The notes beneath the pieces are model-generated. The model was not told where the DNA came from. It did no database searches and saw only the letters and a list, made by a program, of their open reading frames with translations. A program made the translations under genes and the position numbers. From Acidobacteriota bacterium (GTDB lineage Bacteria > Acidobacteriota > Blastocatellia > Pyrinomonadales > Pyrinomonadaceae), in contig JAFAVK010000094.1 in assembly GCA_019242475.1 (NCBI GenBank), positions 1-64,000 on the forward strand: a stretch of 64,000 nt of DNA, read 5' to 3'. How positions within the stretch are numbered: the stretch's first letter is position 1; each line of letters begins with the position of its first letter. Shown in pieces: positions 42,032 through 52,363 of this stretch.

Positions 42032-42802
42032 ATGATTGTCGCGCTGACGAGGGAGCCCGCGCGCGCTTTGGACGCGTGCGAGTTGACGTACAGGGAGCGC
42101 GAGCCGATTGACGCGGGCGCCGCCGCCGCGCAGCACCGCGGCTATTGCGAGGCGCTGAGAGCCTGCGGCGCGCGTGTCGTCACGCTGCCGCCGTTGGATG
42201 AGCTGCCGGACAGCGTCTTTGTCGAGGACACGACGGTCGTGCTCGAAGAGGTCGCGGTGCTGACGCGCCCGGGCGTCGAGTCGCGGCGGGGCGAGGTGAG
42301 TCTGATCGAGGCGGAGGTGGCGCGACTCCGAACGGTCGCCCGGGTCGAAGCGCCCGCGACGCTCGAAGGCGGCGACGTGCTGCGCCTCGGCCGGACGCTC
42401 TACGTGGGGCTCTCGCCGCGCACGAACGCGGAGGGCGCTCTCTCTCTGCGCAGTCTCGTCGCGCCTTACGGCTACGAGGTCTTGACGGTCGAGCCGCGCG
42501 GCTGCCTGCATTTGAAGACCGGCTGCTCCGCGCTCGACGAAGAGGCCGTGCTCTTTAATCCCGAATGGGTGGACGCCGCGGTCTTCCGCGGGCGCGAGGT
42601 CGTCCCCGTTGACGCCGCCGAGCCCTGGGCCGCGAACGTCCTGCGCGTCGGCCGTGCGGTCTGCGTGAGCGCGGCCTTCCCGCGGACGGCGGAGATGCTC
42701 GCGCGCCGCGGTTACGACGTGCGCGCCGTCGAGGTCTCCGAGTTCGCGAAGGCGGAGGGCGCGTTGACCTGCATGAGCCTCCTCTTCCGACGGCCTGATT
42801 AA
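42032..42802 (+). CDS. Dimethylarginine dimethylaminohydrolase-like (amidinotransferase superfamily)
   Basis: VFVEDTTVVLEEVAVLTRPG; LEGGDVLRLGRTLYVGLSPRTN; CLHLKTGCSAL; GALTCMSLLF. Confidence 0.85.
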   Translation: MIVALTREPARALDACELTYREREPIDAGAAAAQHRGYCEALRACGARVVTLPPLDELPDSVFVEDTTVVLEEVAVLTRPGVESRRGEVSLIEAEVARLRTVARVEAPATLEGGDVLRLGRTLYVGLSPRTNAEGALSLRSLVAPYGYEVLTVEPRGCLHLKTGCSALDEEAVLFNPEWVDAAVFRGREVVPVDAAEPWAANVLRVGRAVCVSAAFPRTAEMLARRGYDVRAVEVSEFAKAEGALTCMSLLFRRPD

Positions 42803-42886
42803 CCACAGAGGGCACAAAGGTGTTCACGGAGGGCACGAAGAAAACCTTTGTGGCCTTCGTGTGTACTTCGTGCCCTCTGTGGTTAA
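42799..42886. repeat. Intergenic inverted repeat (CCACAGAGGGCAC family)
   Basis: TTAACCACAGAGGGCAC 42799-42815 and exact complement GTGCCCTCTGTGGTTAA 42870-42886; overlaps the upstream TAA. Confidence 0.9.
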
Positions 42887-42896
42887 ATCTCGTCCG

Positions 42897-43766
42897 ATGC
42901 ATGCAAGCCGCGTCTGGAAATTCGCGCGCAGGGGGCTGCCCTGGGGCGCGCGCACGCTCGTGATGGGCGTGCTGAACGTGACGCCCGACAGCTTCAGCGA
43001 CGGCGGGCGCTTCTTCGACCGCGCACGCGCCCTCGAACACGCCGAACGGATGATGGAGGACGGAGCGAACATCCTCGACATCGGCGGCGAGTCTACGCGG
43101 CCGGGCAGCCGCGACGTGGATGCGGAGGAAGAGATACGACGTGTCGTGCCTCTCGTCGAAGCCCTCGCCGGGCGCGTCTACGTGCCCATCTCGGTGGACA
43201 CGACGAAGGCGAGCGTCGCGCGCGCCGCGCTCGAAGCCGGGGCGGAGATAATCAACGATATCTCGGGCCTGCGCTTCGACCCCGCGCTCGCCGACGAGGT
43301 CGCCCGCGTGGGGGCCGGGCTCGTCCTCATGCACTCGCTCGGCACGCGCGAGACGTTACACACGCTCCCGCCGGCCGCGGACATCATGCGCGAGGTCTTG
43401 GAGACGCTGGGGCGCGGCGTCGCAGAGGCGCAGCGTCGCGGCGTCGCACGCATGTCGATAGTCGTAGACCCCGGCATCGGCTTCGGCAAGACCCACGAGC
43501 AGAACGTCGAGTTGCTCGCGCGGCTCGACGCCGTCGTCGCGGCCTTTCCAGACTTCCCAGTCCTCGTCGGCACCTCCCGCAAGCGCTTCGTCGGCACGCT
43601 GCTCGGCGGCGCGCCCGTCGAAGAGAGATTGCACGGCACGTTGGCGACGGTCGCCGCCGCGGTGCTGCGCGGCGCACACGTCGTCCGCGTCCACGACGTG
43701 CGCCCCGCCGTCGAGACTGTCAAGGTCATCGACGCCATAAAGGCGGCGGGCGCTTGTCACCCGTGA
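42897..43766 (+). CDS. folP: Dihydropteroate synthase
   Basis: VMGVLNVTPDSFSDGGRFFDRARALEHAERMMEDGANILDIGGESTRPGS. Confidence 0.95.
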   Translation: MHASRVWKFARRGLPWGARTLVMGVLNVTPDSFSDGGRFFDRARALEHAERMMEDGANILDIGGESTRPGSRDVDAEEEIRRVVPLVEALAGRVYVPISVDTTKASVARAALEAGAEIINDISGLRFDPALADEVARVGAGLVLMHSLGTRETLHTLPPAADIMREVLETLGRGVAEAQRRGVARMSIVVDPGIGFGKTHEQNVELLARLDAVVAAFPDFPVLVGTSRKRFVGTLLGGAPVEERLHGTLATVAAAVLRGAHVVRVHDVRPAVETVKVIDAIKAAGACHP

Positions 43767-43791
43767 CTTCCGTATCGTATCGTCAAAACCG

Positions 43792-44349
43792 ATGCTGCCG
43801 AGTAAGAGACTGTTAAGCGCGACCACGCTCGCGTGCGTCGTCCTGTTGGCGTCGGGCTTCCGCGGCTGCGGGTACAAGCCCGTGACGAAGTCGGGGCTGC
43901 CGACGCACGTCAAGACGGTGGCGGTGCCTGCTTTCCAGAACCAGGCGCTGCGCTACAAGGTCGAGTCGCGCTTCACCGACGCCGTCATGCGCGAGATTCT
44001 GCGGCGCGGCAAGGGCTTGCGCGTGCAGAGCGAGACGAAGGGCGCCGACGCGGTCGTGGACGGCACCATCAAGAGCTTCGCCTTCTACGGCGTGCTGCTC
44101 GACTCGCGCGGCCGCGCCCGCATCTTCGAGGTGACGATCACGGCCGCCGTCACCGTCCGCGACCAGGTCACCAACCGCGTCCTCTACGACAACCAGGACT
44201 ACGTCTATCGCGGCGAGTTCGAGTTCACGGACGACCCGCGCTCCTTCTTCAACGAGGAAGACCCCGCGGTCGAGCGCCTCTCGCGCAGCTTCGCCGAGAG
44301 CCTCGTCTCGACGCTGGTCAACGGCTTCGGCGTCAACGAAGAACCCTAA
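43792..44349 (+). CDS. lptE: LPS assembly lipoprotein LptE-like
   Basis: GCGYKPVTKSGLPTHVKTVAVPAFQNQALRYKVESRFTDAVMREILRRGKGLRVQ; adjacent to holA. Confidence 0.8.
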   Translation: MLPSKRLLSATTLACVVLLASGFRGCGYKPVTKSGLPTHVKTVAVPAFQNQALRYKVESRFTDAVMREILRRGKGLRVQSETKGADAVVDGTIKSFAFYGVLLDSRGRARIFEVTITAAVTVRDQVTNRVLYDNQDYVYRGEFEFTDDPRSFFNEEDPAVERLSRSFAESLVSTLVNGFGVNEEP

Positions 44350-45383
44350 TGTCTACCCTCACGCGCGAAGAGCTTTGGCGGGAGTTGAAGGCGGGGAAGG
44401 TCGGGCCGCTCTACCTCCTCTTCGGGCCGGAGGACTACCTGCGGGACGCGGCGGCGCGGGCGGTGGCCGACGCCGCCTTGAAGGGCTCGCCGCTGCGCGA
44501 GTTCAACGAGTCTTCATTTGACCTCATTTCTGCTGACGTGCAGCACGCGATTGCCGCGGCCGAGCAGATGCCGATGATGGGCGGTCGCCGTGTCGTGTTC
44601 GTAACAGGTTTCATCCGGAAGCATCCTCGTGCGCCGTTGCCCGAGGCGGACGAAGAGGCGCTCGTGCGCTACGTGACGCGGCCCGTCGAGACCTCGACCG
44701 TCATCTTCGTCGCGGACAACCTCGACAAGCGGCTCAAGCTGAGCAAGACGCTCCTCGAAGTCTGCCAGAGCGTCGAGTTCGCGGAGCTGAGGGACGGGGA
44801 GCTGGCCGCGTGGGCGCGCGACAGGTTGAAGCACCTCGGCGCGCACGCCGAAGAGCGTGCGCTGCGCCAGGCGGTCGCGCTCGCCGGCCCGAGCGTGCGG
44901 AGGGTGGCGACCGAGCTTGAGAAGCTCGCGACGGCCGCGCTCCCCGGCGGGCAGGTGACTGTGGAGCTGGTGGACGAGCTGGTCGGGCGCTCGCGCGAGC
45001 TTTCGAACTTCGAGCTGTCCGACCACCTCATCGCGCGCGACCGCCGCCGCGCGTTAGAGACGTTGCGCAAACTCCTCGACGACGGCGCCGAGCCCGTCAT
45101 GCTGCTGGGCCTTTTGGCGAGCAACTTCCACCGCCTCGCGCTCGCCAAAGAGTTGATGACGCGCGGCGCGCCCGAGCAGGAGGTCTTCCGCGTCGTCAAC
45201 ATGCCCTTCAGCCAGCGCAAAGAGTTTCTCGCCACCGCCCGCCGCGCGGACGCCGACGAACTCACGCGCCGCATCGCACGCATCGCCGCGGCCGACCTCG
45301 CCATCAAGACCTCGCTCGGCGGCGGCGGTGAACGCGGCTCCCGCCTCCAACTCGAAATGCTCGTCTGCGAGCTGTCGGCCTGA
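44349..45383 (+). CDS. holA: DNA polymerase III delta subunit
   Basis: GPLYLLFGPEDYLRDAAARAVADA...; MLLGLLASNFHRLALAKEL; TAATG overlap with lptE. Confidence 0.9.
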   Translation: MSTLTREELWRELKAGKVGPLYLLFGPEDYLRDAAARAVADAALKGSPLREFNESSFDLISADVQHAIAAAEQMPMMGGRRVVFVTGFIRKHPRAPLPEADEEALVRYVTRPVETSTVIFVADNLDKRLKLSKTLLEVCQSVEFAELRDGELAAWARDRLKHLGAHAEERALRQAVALAGPSVRRVATELEKLATAALPGGQVTVELVDELVGRSRELSNFELSDHLIARDRRRALETLRKLLDDGAEPVMLLGLLASNFHRLALAKELMTRGAPEQEVFRVVNMPFSQRKEFLATARRADADELTRRIARIAAADLAIKTSLGGGGERGSRLQLEMLVCELSA

Positions 45384-45389
45384 AGAAAG

Positions 45390-45821
45390 TTAAAAGTCGA
45401 GCGGCTTCAAATCGGAGTCGAGCCAGTAGGCGCGGGCCTTGTCCGATTCGAGGCGCTTCTTGCTGTAGTAGTCGGAGGCGAGGCGCGGGTCGGCGCACGC
45501 GTCCGACAGTTCGTTGGCGAGTTCGGCGAGGCCGCGCGCCCTGTCCGCCTGCTCCGCGAACGCCAGCACCCGGCGCATCCAGAAGACCGTCAGCGTCTCG
45601 TGGTAGACGCCGGAGAGCCCGTGGTGCTCGACGAAGCGGCCGAGGCCCCGCCGCATCCGTTCGAGAGCCGCGGGGTAGGGGGAGTCGAGGAGGTAGACGA
45701 GCGCGACCGTCAGGTGCAGGCGGTGCTTGAACTCGTCCGGCGCGAACTCGCACGACTCGAACCTGCGCACCACCTCCGACACCTCCTCGTCGCTTCCGTA
45801 AGGCGCAACTTGATTCGTCAC
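45390..45821 (-). CDS. Hypothetical protein
   Basis: 143-aa ORF with plausible composition, conserved-looking. Confidence 0.5.
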   Translation of the reverse strand: MTNQVAPYGSDEEVSEVVRRFESCEFAPDEFKHRLHLTVALVYLLDSPYPAALERMRRGLGRFVEHHGLSGVYHETLTVFWMRRVLAFAEQADRARGLAELANELSDACADPRLASDYYSKKRLESDKARAYWLDSDLKPLDF

Positions 45822-45853
45822 TTTCCGCCTCCTTTCGCTGGAACTCCGGGCAG

Positions 45854-45895
45854 CAAAAAGCGAGGCAGGCCGCCACGGCGACGGCCTGCCTCGCT
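45854..45895 (-). terminator. Rho-independent terminator of rpsT
   Basis: On - strand AGCGAGGCAGGCCG-TCGCCGTGG-CGGCCTGCCTCGCT followed by TTTT; 14-bp stem. Confidence 0.8.
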
Positions 45896-45917
45896 TCGTC
45901 TGAAATGTCCGGGCGGC

Positions 45918-46184
45918 TTACTTGCCCGACTCGCCCACGCGCACCGTGAGGCGCGACTTGTAGCGCGCGGCCGCGTTGCGGTGGAGCACGCCCTTCTGCA
46001 CGGCCTTGTCGATGAGCGAGACGGTCTGCGGCAGCAGCGTCTGCGCCGACCCCGCGTCGCCGGACTCGATGGCGGCCCGCAGCTTCTTGATCCCCGTGCG
46101 CAGGCGCCCGCGGTTGCCGCGGTTGATCTCGTTCCGCTTCTCGTTCTGGCGCACACGCTTCTCGGCTGACTTGTGATTAGGCAT
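45918..46184 (-). CDS. rpsT: 30S ribosomal protein S20
   Basis: MPNHKSAEKRVRQNEKRNEINRGNRGRLRTGIKKLR...KGVLHRNAAARYKSRL. Confidence 0.97.
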   Translation of the reverse strand: MPNHKSAEKRVRQNEKRNEINRGNRGRLRTGIKKLRAAIESGDAGSAQTLLPQTVSLIDKAVQKGVLHRNAAARYKSRLTVRVGESGK

Positions 46185-46507
46185 CTCTCGATTAACTCCG
46201 TCTGTCCTCAATTCCTGGTCTGAAAAAGCTCGCCGGGGCACACTGTCGAGAATCTGCCCGCCAGAGCAAAGCCCAAAGTATAGGGAGCCCCGGCACCCGT
46301 GTCAAGGCGCGGCGGCGGGCGCGAAAACCGCCTTCGCCGTCCGCGGGCGCACGCCCGCGGCGCCCCCCGCACACACTTCCGTTGACACCCCCGCCCGCCG
46401 TGTTGTAGCGTCGTTTCTGCAATGAACGAGACCGCTTTGTCGTCCCTCATCCGCCCCCGGCACCGCCACGCCGAGCCGTCCCCGCTTGAAGGAGAAGAGA
46501 GCGACTT

Positions 46508-47476
46508 TTGAAGAAGATCGAGCTTCCGCCGCGCGCCGTCGAGACGCTCTACGGCGTCCACGACCAGAACATCAAGCACCTGGAATCGCTCCTCGATGTG
46601 CGCGTGGACGCGCGCGGCCAAGACCTTTCGCTCGACGGCAACCCCGCGGACGTGGAGACCGCCGGGCGCATCATCGAGGACTTCGCCGCGCTCTTCCGCG
46701 AGGGCAAGACCTTCACCGACAAGGAGCTCCGCGAAGCCTTCGCCCAGATCGCCGAAGACCGCAGCTACTCCCTGCGCGACTACTTCACCAAGGCGCGCTT
46801 CAACCCCGCCGGCAAGAAGCAGGTCGCGCCCAAGTCGGCCAACCAGCGCCGCTACATCGAGGCCATTCAGGCGAACGACATCGTCTTCGGCATCGGCCCC
46901 GCCGGCACGGGTAAAAGCTATCTGGCGGTGGCGATGGCCGTGCAGGCTCTGACGCAGAAGCAGGTCAGCCGCATCGTCCTCGCCCGCCCCGCGGTCGAGG
47001 CCGGCGAGCGCCTCGGCTTCCTCCCCGGCGACCTGCAAGAGAAAGTTGACCCCTACCTCCGCCCCCTCTACGACGCCCTCTTCGACCTCATGGACGCCGA
47101 GCGCGTCGCCAAGATGTTGGAGAAGCGCATCATCGAAGTCGCCCCCCTGGCCTTCATGCGCGGCCGTACGTTGGCAGATGCGTTCATCATCCTCGACGAG
47201 GCGCAGAACACGACGAGCGAGCAGATGAAGATGGCTTTGACGAGGATCGGGTTCGGGTCGAAGGCGGTCATCACGGGCGACGTGACGCAGATCGATCTGC
47301 CGACCGGCAAGCGCAGCGGGCTGGTCGAGGCCGAGCGCATCCTCTCGAAGGTCGAGGGCATCGAGTTCGTCTACTTCACAGACAAGGACGTCGTCCGCCA
47401 CCGCCTCGTCCAACAGATCATCAAAGCCTACGAGTCGCAGACCAACAAGGGTGAGGCCGCCGGCCCCGAGCGATGA
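46508..47476 (+). CDS. phoH: PhoH-like ATPase
   Basis: [81 protein letters not shown]. Confidence 0.96.
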   Translation: MKKIELPPRAVETLYGVHDQNIKHLESLLDVRVDARGQDLSLDGNPADVETAGRIIEDFAALFREGKTFTDKELREAFAQIAEDRSYSLRDYFTKARFNPAGKKQVAPKSANQRRYIEAIQANDIVFGIGPAGTGKSYLAVAMAVQALTQKQVSRIVLARPAVEAGERLGFLPGDLQEKVDPYLRPLYDALFDLMDAERVAKMLEKRIIEVAPLAFMRGRTLADAFIILDEAQNTTSEQMKMALTRIGFGSKAVITGDVTQIDLPTGKRSGLVEAERILSKVEGIEFVYFTDKDVVRHRLVQQIIKAYESQTNKGEAAGPER

Positions 47477-47898
47477 TCGAGGTCGTCAACCGCCAGCGGA
47501 AGCTGCCCCTGGACTGCGAGCGCTGGCGCGCCTTCGCCGAACGCGCCTTGAGAGTGGTGCCGGCGAAGGGCGCGGGGGCGACGGTGGCGTTCGTGTCGGA
47601 CAGGGCGATGCGGGAGTTGAACCGGCGTTGGCGGGGGAAGCGTGGGACGACGGACGTGTTGTCGTTCCCGGCGGGGCAGGAGGAGTTTGAGAAGGGGGAG
47701 GGGTTGAGTCTGGGGGACGTGGTCATCTCCGTCGAGCAGGCGGCGCGGCAGGCGGCGGAGCACGGATTAGATTTTGAGAACGAGGTCGAGCAGCTCGTCC
47801 TGCACGGGCTGCTGCACCTGTGCGGCTACGACCACGAGACGGACGGCGGCGAGATGAACGCGCTGGAGCTGAGGCTGCGCCGCCGGCTCGGGATATAA
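47473..47898 (+). CDS. ybeY: Endoribonuclease YbeY
   Basis: [29 protein letters not shown] zinc site; follows phoH. Confidence 0.95.
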   Translation: MIEVVNRQRKLPLDCERWRAFAERALRVVPAKGAGATVAFVSDRAMRELNRRWRGKRGTTDVLSFPAGQEEFEKGEGLSLGDVVISVEQAARQAAEHGLDFENEVEQLVLHGLLHLCGYDHETDGGEMNALELRLRRRLGI

Positions 47899-47902
47899 TT
47901 AC

Positions 47903-47972
47903 GTAAACCGTAAACCGCGAACCGTGACAAGAGGCTTGCGTCCTGTCACGGTTTACCGTTTACTGTTCACGG
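47903..47972. repeat. Heptamer-type intergenic inverted repeat (GTAAACC family)
   Basis: GTAAACC GTAAACC GCGAACC GTGACA...TGTCACG GTTTAC CGTTTAC TGTTCAC; starts 5 nt after the ybeY stop and ends 6 nt before the next ATG. Confidence 0.85.
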
Positions 47973-47977
47973 CCTTT

Positions 47978-49318
47978 ATGGAGACTCAGCTAGAAATCGG
48001 GGTGGGCCTGGTGCTGCTCGTAGTGCTGGCCTTCCTCTCGACGGTGGACGTGGCGTTCGGCCAGTTGAGCGACGTGGGGTTGCGGCGCCTGACGGGCGAG
48101 CGCGAGGAGCGGCCCGGCCGCTCCGTGCAGTTCCTCGGCGAGGTCTTGGAGAATCGGCCGCGCTTCCGCTTCACTTTGAACGCGGCGATCCAGGTCGTGC
48201 TGGTCGCGGTCGTCGTGCTCGTCACGTCGGTCTGTTTCCAACTGCTCGGGGCCGAGCGGCGCTTCCTGCTCATCGCGTTCTTCATCGCGCTGGCGCTGAC
48301 GATATTCTTCCGGCAGGTCATCCCGCGGCTGCTCGCGGCGGGGAACCCGGAGCGGACGCTGCTGATGCTGCTGCCGCTCTACCGCCCGTTCTACGGCGTG
48401 CTCTCGCTCCTGGCGACCCCGCGCCAGATGGCGGCCGAGCGCTCGCGGCGCGGCGGCGAAGACATACACCTCACGCGAACCGGCGCGGAAGCCCCGGACG
48501 CCGACGCGGAGGGGAACGGCGGCGGCGGGGGCGGCGGAGACATCCAGGCGCTCATCGACGTGGGGGAGGACGAGGGCATCCTCGAAGAGGATGAGAGCGT
48601 GCTCATCCAGTCCATCATCGAGTTCGGCGAGACGCGCGCCGGCGAGGTGATGACGCCGCGCACGGACATGGTCGCGCTGCCGCTCTCGGCCACCGTGCGC
48701 GAGGCGCGCGACGTGATGGAGGAGTCGAAGTACTCGCGCCTGCCCGTCTACCGCGAGCAGATCGAGGACGTGGTCGGCATCATCTACGTCCGCGACCTGC
48801 TCTCCTACTGGGCCGAGGGGCGCGAGGACGAATCAATCGAGCCGCTGCTGCGGCCCGCCTACTTCGTCCCCGAGACGAAGTCCGTGGACGAGCTGCTCGA
48901 AGAGATGCAGAAGACGCACGTCCAGCTCGCGCTCGTCATCGACGAGTACGGCGGGCTCGCCGGGCTGCTCACCGTCGAGGACATCCTCGAAGAGATCGTC
49001 GGCGAGATCGAGGACGAGGACATCGAGAGCGAGGAGATCGTCGAGATCGTCCTGTCGGACGACGGCTACTGCGACGTGCTCGGCTCGACCGAGGTCGGCA
49101 AGATCGAGCGGCTGTTTGATTTGGAGATCGAGGACGACGACTTCACGACCATCGCCGGCCTCGTCATCAATGAGTCGGGCACGGTGCCGCAGCCGGGCAC
49201 GCGCCTCAACTTCCGCGGGTTGGACGTGGAAGTCCTTGAGGCCGACGAGCGCCGCATCAACCGCCTGCGCCTCCGCCGCACGCGGGAGGACAACGAGCAG
49301 GCGGCCGCGGCCGAATAG
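47978..49318 (+). CDS. Hemolysin/CorC (HlyC)-type CBS-domain membrane protein
   Basis: Hydrophobic N-terminus; [57 protein letters not shown]. Confidence 0.9.
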   Translation: METQLEIGVGLVLLVVLAFLSTVDVAFGQLSDVGLRRLTGEREERPGRSVQFLGEVLENRPRFRFTLNAAIQVVLVAVVVLVTSVCFQLLGAERRFLLIAFFIALALTIFFRQVIPRLLAAGNPERTLLMLLPLYRPFYGVLSLLATPRQMAAERSRRGGEDIHLTRTGAEAPDADAEGNGGGGGGGDIQALIDVGEDEGILEEDESVLIQSIIEFGETRAGEVMTPRTDMVALPLSATVREARDVMEESKYSRLPVYREQIEDVVGIIYVRDLLSYWAEGREDESIEPLLRPAYFVPETKSVDELLEEMQKTHVQLALVIDEYGGLAGLLTVEDILEEIVGEIEDEDIESEEIVEIVLSDDGYCDVLGSTEVGKIERLFDLEIEDDDFTTIAGLVINESGTVPQPGTRLNFRGLDVEVLEADERRINRLRLRRTREDNEQAAAAE

Positions 49319-49351
49319 TTCTATCCAGCGAACACGTTCGACAGGGGAAGA

Positions 49352-50488
49352 ATGGCGAAGAAGAAGAGCAAATACCTTTCGGGGCGGCGCATCGACCCGC
49401 GGGCGATTGAGGGCGGCGAGACGGTGGCCGACCTCGTGGACGAGACCTTTCTCGCGTACAACGCGGCGCGGCTGCGCGAGGCGTGCCAGTTGTTTGCAAA
49501 GAAGATGCTTGAGCCGGACGTGACCGTCGGGCTCTCCATCACGGGCGCGCTCACGCCCGCCGGCTTAGGGATTTCGGCACTCGTCCCGCTCATGCGCGCC
49601 GGGTTCGTGGACTGGGTCATCACGACCGGCGCGAACCTGTATCACGACACGCACTTCGGCATCGGCCTCTCGCTTCACCAGGGCTCGACCGCCATCTCGG
49701 ACGTGACGCTGCGGGAGGAGGAGGTCGTCCGCATCTACGACATCTTCTTCGACTACTCTGTGCTCCTGGACACCGACGCCTTCTTCCGCCGCCTGATCGA
49801 GGGCGAGGAGTTCCAGCGGCCGATGTCCACGGCCGAGTTCCACAACCTCTGCGGCAAGTACGTGCTCGAACGCGGGCGCAAGCTGGGGATCGAGAACAAG
49901 TCTTTCCTCGCCGCCGCCCACGAGTACGGCGTGCCGCTCTACACTTCGAGCCCCGGCGACTCCTCCATCGGCATGAACGTCGCCGCGAAAGCTCTGCAAG
50001 GGAACAAGCTCGCCTTCGACCCTTCGGCCGACGTGAACGAGACGGCCGCGCTCGTCCTCGCCGCCAAGCGCGGGGCCATCCACGGCCGGGGTGACAAGGG
50101 GAAGAAGCACGGCGGCAAGTCGGCCGTCTTCATCCTCGGCGGCGGGAGCCCCAAGAACTTCATGCTCCAGACCGAGCCGCAGATTCAGGAGGTCTTAGGC
50201 ATCGACGAGCGCGGGCACGACTACTTCCTGCAAGTCACCGACGCGCGCCCCGACACCGGCGGCCTGTCGGGCGCGACGCCGGGCGAGGCCGTCTCCTGGG
50301 GCAAGGTTGACCCGGAGCGTCTGCCCGACGCGGTCGTCTGCTACGTGGACTCGACCGTCGCGCTGCCCTTGATTACGTCTTACGCGCTCGCGCGCCACGA
50401 GCCGCGCCCGCTCAAACGGCTCTACGACCGCCGCGGGGAGCTGATGGAGCTGCTGCTTTCCGAGTACGAAAAATCTGAAAGAAGGTAA
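49352..50488 (+). CDS. Deoxyhypusine synthase-like protein
   Basis: [101 protein letters not shown]. Confidence 0.88.
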   Translation: MAKKKSKYLSGRRIDPRAIEGGETVADLVDETFLAYNAARLREACQLFAKKMLEPDVTVGLSITGALTPAGLGISALVPLMRAGFVDWVITTGANLYHDTHFGIGLSLHQGSTAISDVTLREEEVVRIYDIFFDYSVLLDTDAFFRRLIEGEEFQRPMSTAEFHNLCGKYVLERGRKLGIENKSFLAAAHEYGVPLYTSSPGDSSIGMNVAAKALQGNKLAFDPSADVNETAALVLAAKRGAIHGRGDKGKKHGGKSAVFILGGGSPKNFMLQTEPQIQEVLGIDERGHDYFLQVTDARPDTGGLSGATPGEAVSWGKVDPERLPDAVVCYVDSTVALPLITSYALARHEPRPLKRLYDRRGELMELLLSEYEKSERR

Positions 50489-50507
50489 AAGGGGTTCCGG
50501 GTAGCCA

Positions 50508-50981
50508 ATGGTTAAAACGATCAAGGACGACCAGCCGCGCACGTACTTCGACTGCACGAAGTGCCCGGCCTTCTGCTGCTCGATCTACGAGCGCGTGCAG
50601 GTGACCAAGCGGGACATCACGCGCCTCGCCAAGCACTTCGGCGTCACCTTCGAGGTGGCGCGCCGCCGCTTCACGAAGCAGTGGCAGGACGAGCGGATTC
50701 TGAAGAAGGTCAAGGACACGATCTTCCCCGAGACCTGCATCTTCCTCGACCAGGAGAAGCGCGGCTGCACCATCTACCACGCGCGCCCGGGCGTCTGCCG
50801 CGAGTACCCCGACCGCTCGCGCTGCGCCTACTACGACGTGCTCCAGTTCGAGCGCCGCCAGCAGGCCGACGAGACCGTCATCCCCCTCGTCCAGATCACC
50901 TTCCGCGAGGTCAAGAAGGGGCCGGAAGTTGACGACAAGTGCGAGAAGGTCTGGGAGTGGCAGCCGGAAAAGAAACGTTGA
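50508..50981 (+). CDS. YkgJ-type cysteine-cluster protein
   Basis: FDCTKCPAFCCSIYERVQVTKRDITRLAKHFGV; CTIYHARPGVCREYPDRSRC. Confidence 0.88.
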   Translation: MVKTIKDDQPRTYFDCTKCPAFCCSIYERVQVTKRDITRLAKHFGVTFEVARRRFTKQWQDERILKKVKDTIFPETCIFLDQEKRGCTIYHARPGVCREYPDRSRCAYYDVLQFERRQQADETVIPLVQITFREVKKGPEVDDKCEKVWEWQPEKKR

Positions 50982-51051
50982 AGTCTGAACGCCGGACGAT
51001 GAACTGAAAGCAAAAATGTTCTACAGTTCACCTTTCGGCGTTCAGACTTCA
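50979..51051. repeat. Intergenic inverted repeat overlapping the stop of the YkgJ-like gene
   Basis: TGAAGTCTGAACGCCG 50979-50994 / CGGCGTTCAGACTTCA 51036-51051; inner TGAACTG/CAGTTCA. Confidence 0.9.
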
Positions 51052-51076
51052 TCGTGCCCAACAGGAGTTTAGAAAG

Positions 51077-51301
51077 ATGCGAGAACTTTTGGCGAAGTTG
51101 GTGGGGAAGAAGATCGACGTGTTCTGCGGCGGCTCGTCGAGCCTGCGGGGGAAGCTCGTCAAGGTGGACGAGGGCGTGGCGCACATGGTGGACGAGGACG
51201 ACCAGATGTTCTACGTCTCCATCGAGCGCATCGTCGTCTTCAGCGAGACCAAGTCGGGCGAGCAGCGCGCCGGCTTCAAGGCCGTCGGCTTCCGCCACTA
51301 A
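51077..51301 (+). CDS. Small (74 aa) Sm-like/beta-barrel protein, uncharacterised
   Basis: MRELLAKLVGKKIDVFCGGSSSLRGKLVKVDEGVAHMVDEDDQMFYVSIERIVVF resembles small Sm-like barrels. Confidence 0.6.
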   Translation: MRELLAKLVGKKIDVFCGGSSSLRGKLVKVDEGVAHMVDEDDQMFYVSIERIVVFSETKSGEQRAGFKAVGFRH

Positions 51302-51322
51302 AGCGGACGCTCATTAAAAGCT

Positions 51323-51357
51323 TCAGGCCGACCCCTCTCCGGAGGGCGTCGGCCTGA
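51323..51357. terminator. Bidirectional terminator between convergent genes
   Basis: TCAGGCCGAC(CCCTC TCCG GAGGG)CGTCGGCCTGA. Confidence 0.7.
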
Positions 51358-51387
51358 CGTGTGTTCGGAAGCCCGGCTCTTGAACTT

Positions 51388-52032
51388 TTACCTGCCCGCC
51401 GAGGCGACGAGCGCCGTCATCGGCACGCGGCGGAAGCCGCTGATGCGCTTCGTCCAGTAGTCGTCGAAGCGCGAGTAGACGACGCCGTGGCTGGTCGAGG
51501 CGTGGTAGAAGCCGTTCTCGTCGGCGACGATGCCGATGTGGTGCAGGTTGTTGAAGAAGACCAGCGTGCCGAACTTGTACTTCTCGTCCTCGGTCGGCGG
51601 CGCGAACTCCGCCCAGAGGCTCCTGACGGGAGTGCGCTCGAACGCCACGCCCGCCTCCTGGAAGACGCTCCACACGAACCCCGAGCAGTCGTAGCGGTTC
51701 GGCCCCGTCGCGCCCAGCCTGTAAGGCGTCCCCAGGCGCTCCTCAATCGCCGTCAACATCGAACGCTCGACGAAACCCAGCTTCGCCGTCGGCACGCCGA
51801 ACTGCGGCTTCGAAGGCGCGGGCGCGGGCTCGTCCTCGCCCTCCGGCTCCGCCTCGACCACGAAGATGTCGTTTTCGAGACGCGTGCGCCCCTGTGCTTC
51901 CGTGGTGGTCGTGGGCTGTGCGTTGGTCGCCTGGCGCGGGCGCGTCGCGGTCTGCGCCTGCGCGGAGAGCGCGAGCAGCGTCAGGGCGAACGTGGCCGCC
52001 AGCGTGCGGGGGAACAGTCTGCAAAAAGACAT
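51388..52032 (-). CDS. Exported NlpC/P60 peptidoglycan hydrolase
   Basis: Signal peptide; GTPYRLGATGPNRYDCSGFVWSVFQEAG; HIGIVADENGFYHAS. Confidence 0.88.
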   Translation of the reverse strand: MSFCRLFPRTLAATFALTLLALSAQAQTATRPRQATNAQPTTTTEAQGRTRLENDIFVVEAEPEGEDEPAPAPSKPQFGVPTAKLGFVERSMLTAIEERLGTPYRLGATGPNRYDCSGFVWSVFQEAGVAFERTPVRSLWAEFAPPTEDEKYKFGTLVFFNNLHHIGIVADENGFYHASTSHGVVYSRFDDYWTKRISGFRRVPMTALVASAGR

Positions 52033-52363
52033 CTAGGGGAACGGTCTCCTCTGCCAAAGTCTACTGATTGCCTTGGGGTATTGCTTTGCTTGAGGTGGAG
52101 GCGTTATTCCTTCGGTGCCAACGCCTAAAATCCATACTACACAATAGTTACAGGCACGACCACAACCAATGTGACTGTTTCGTGACGACGCAGCGAGACC
52201 TCCTCAAGATTTGGACGGAAAGGGGACGTGACTTTCGTTCATCCTGAAGGCAAAAGAACGAGTTCGGTACGAAAAGAAGTGACGCGACTCACATAAACTC
52301 TTTTCCCGTGGAAATTTCCGGGCGCGGCGTGATAGCATGCGCCGCCATAAAGGAGACGCTTTT

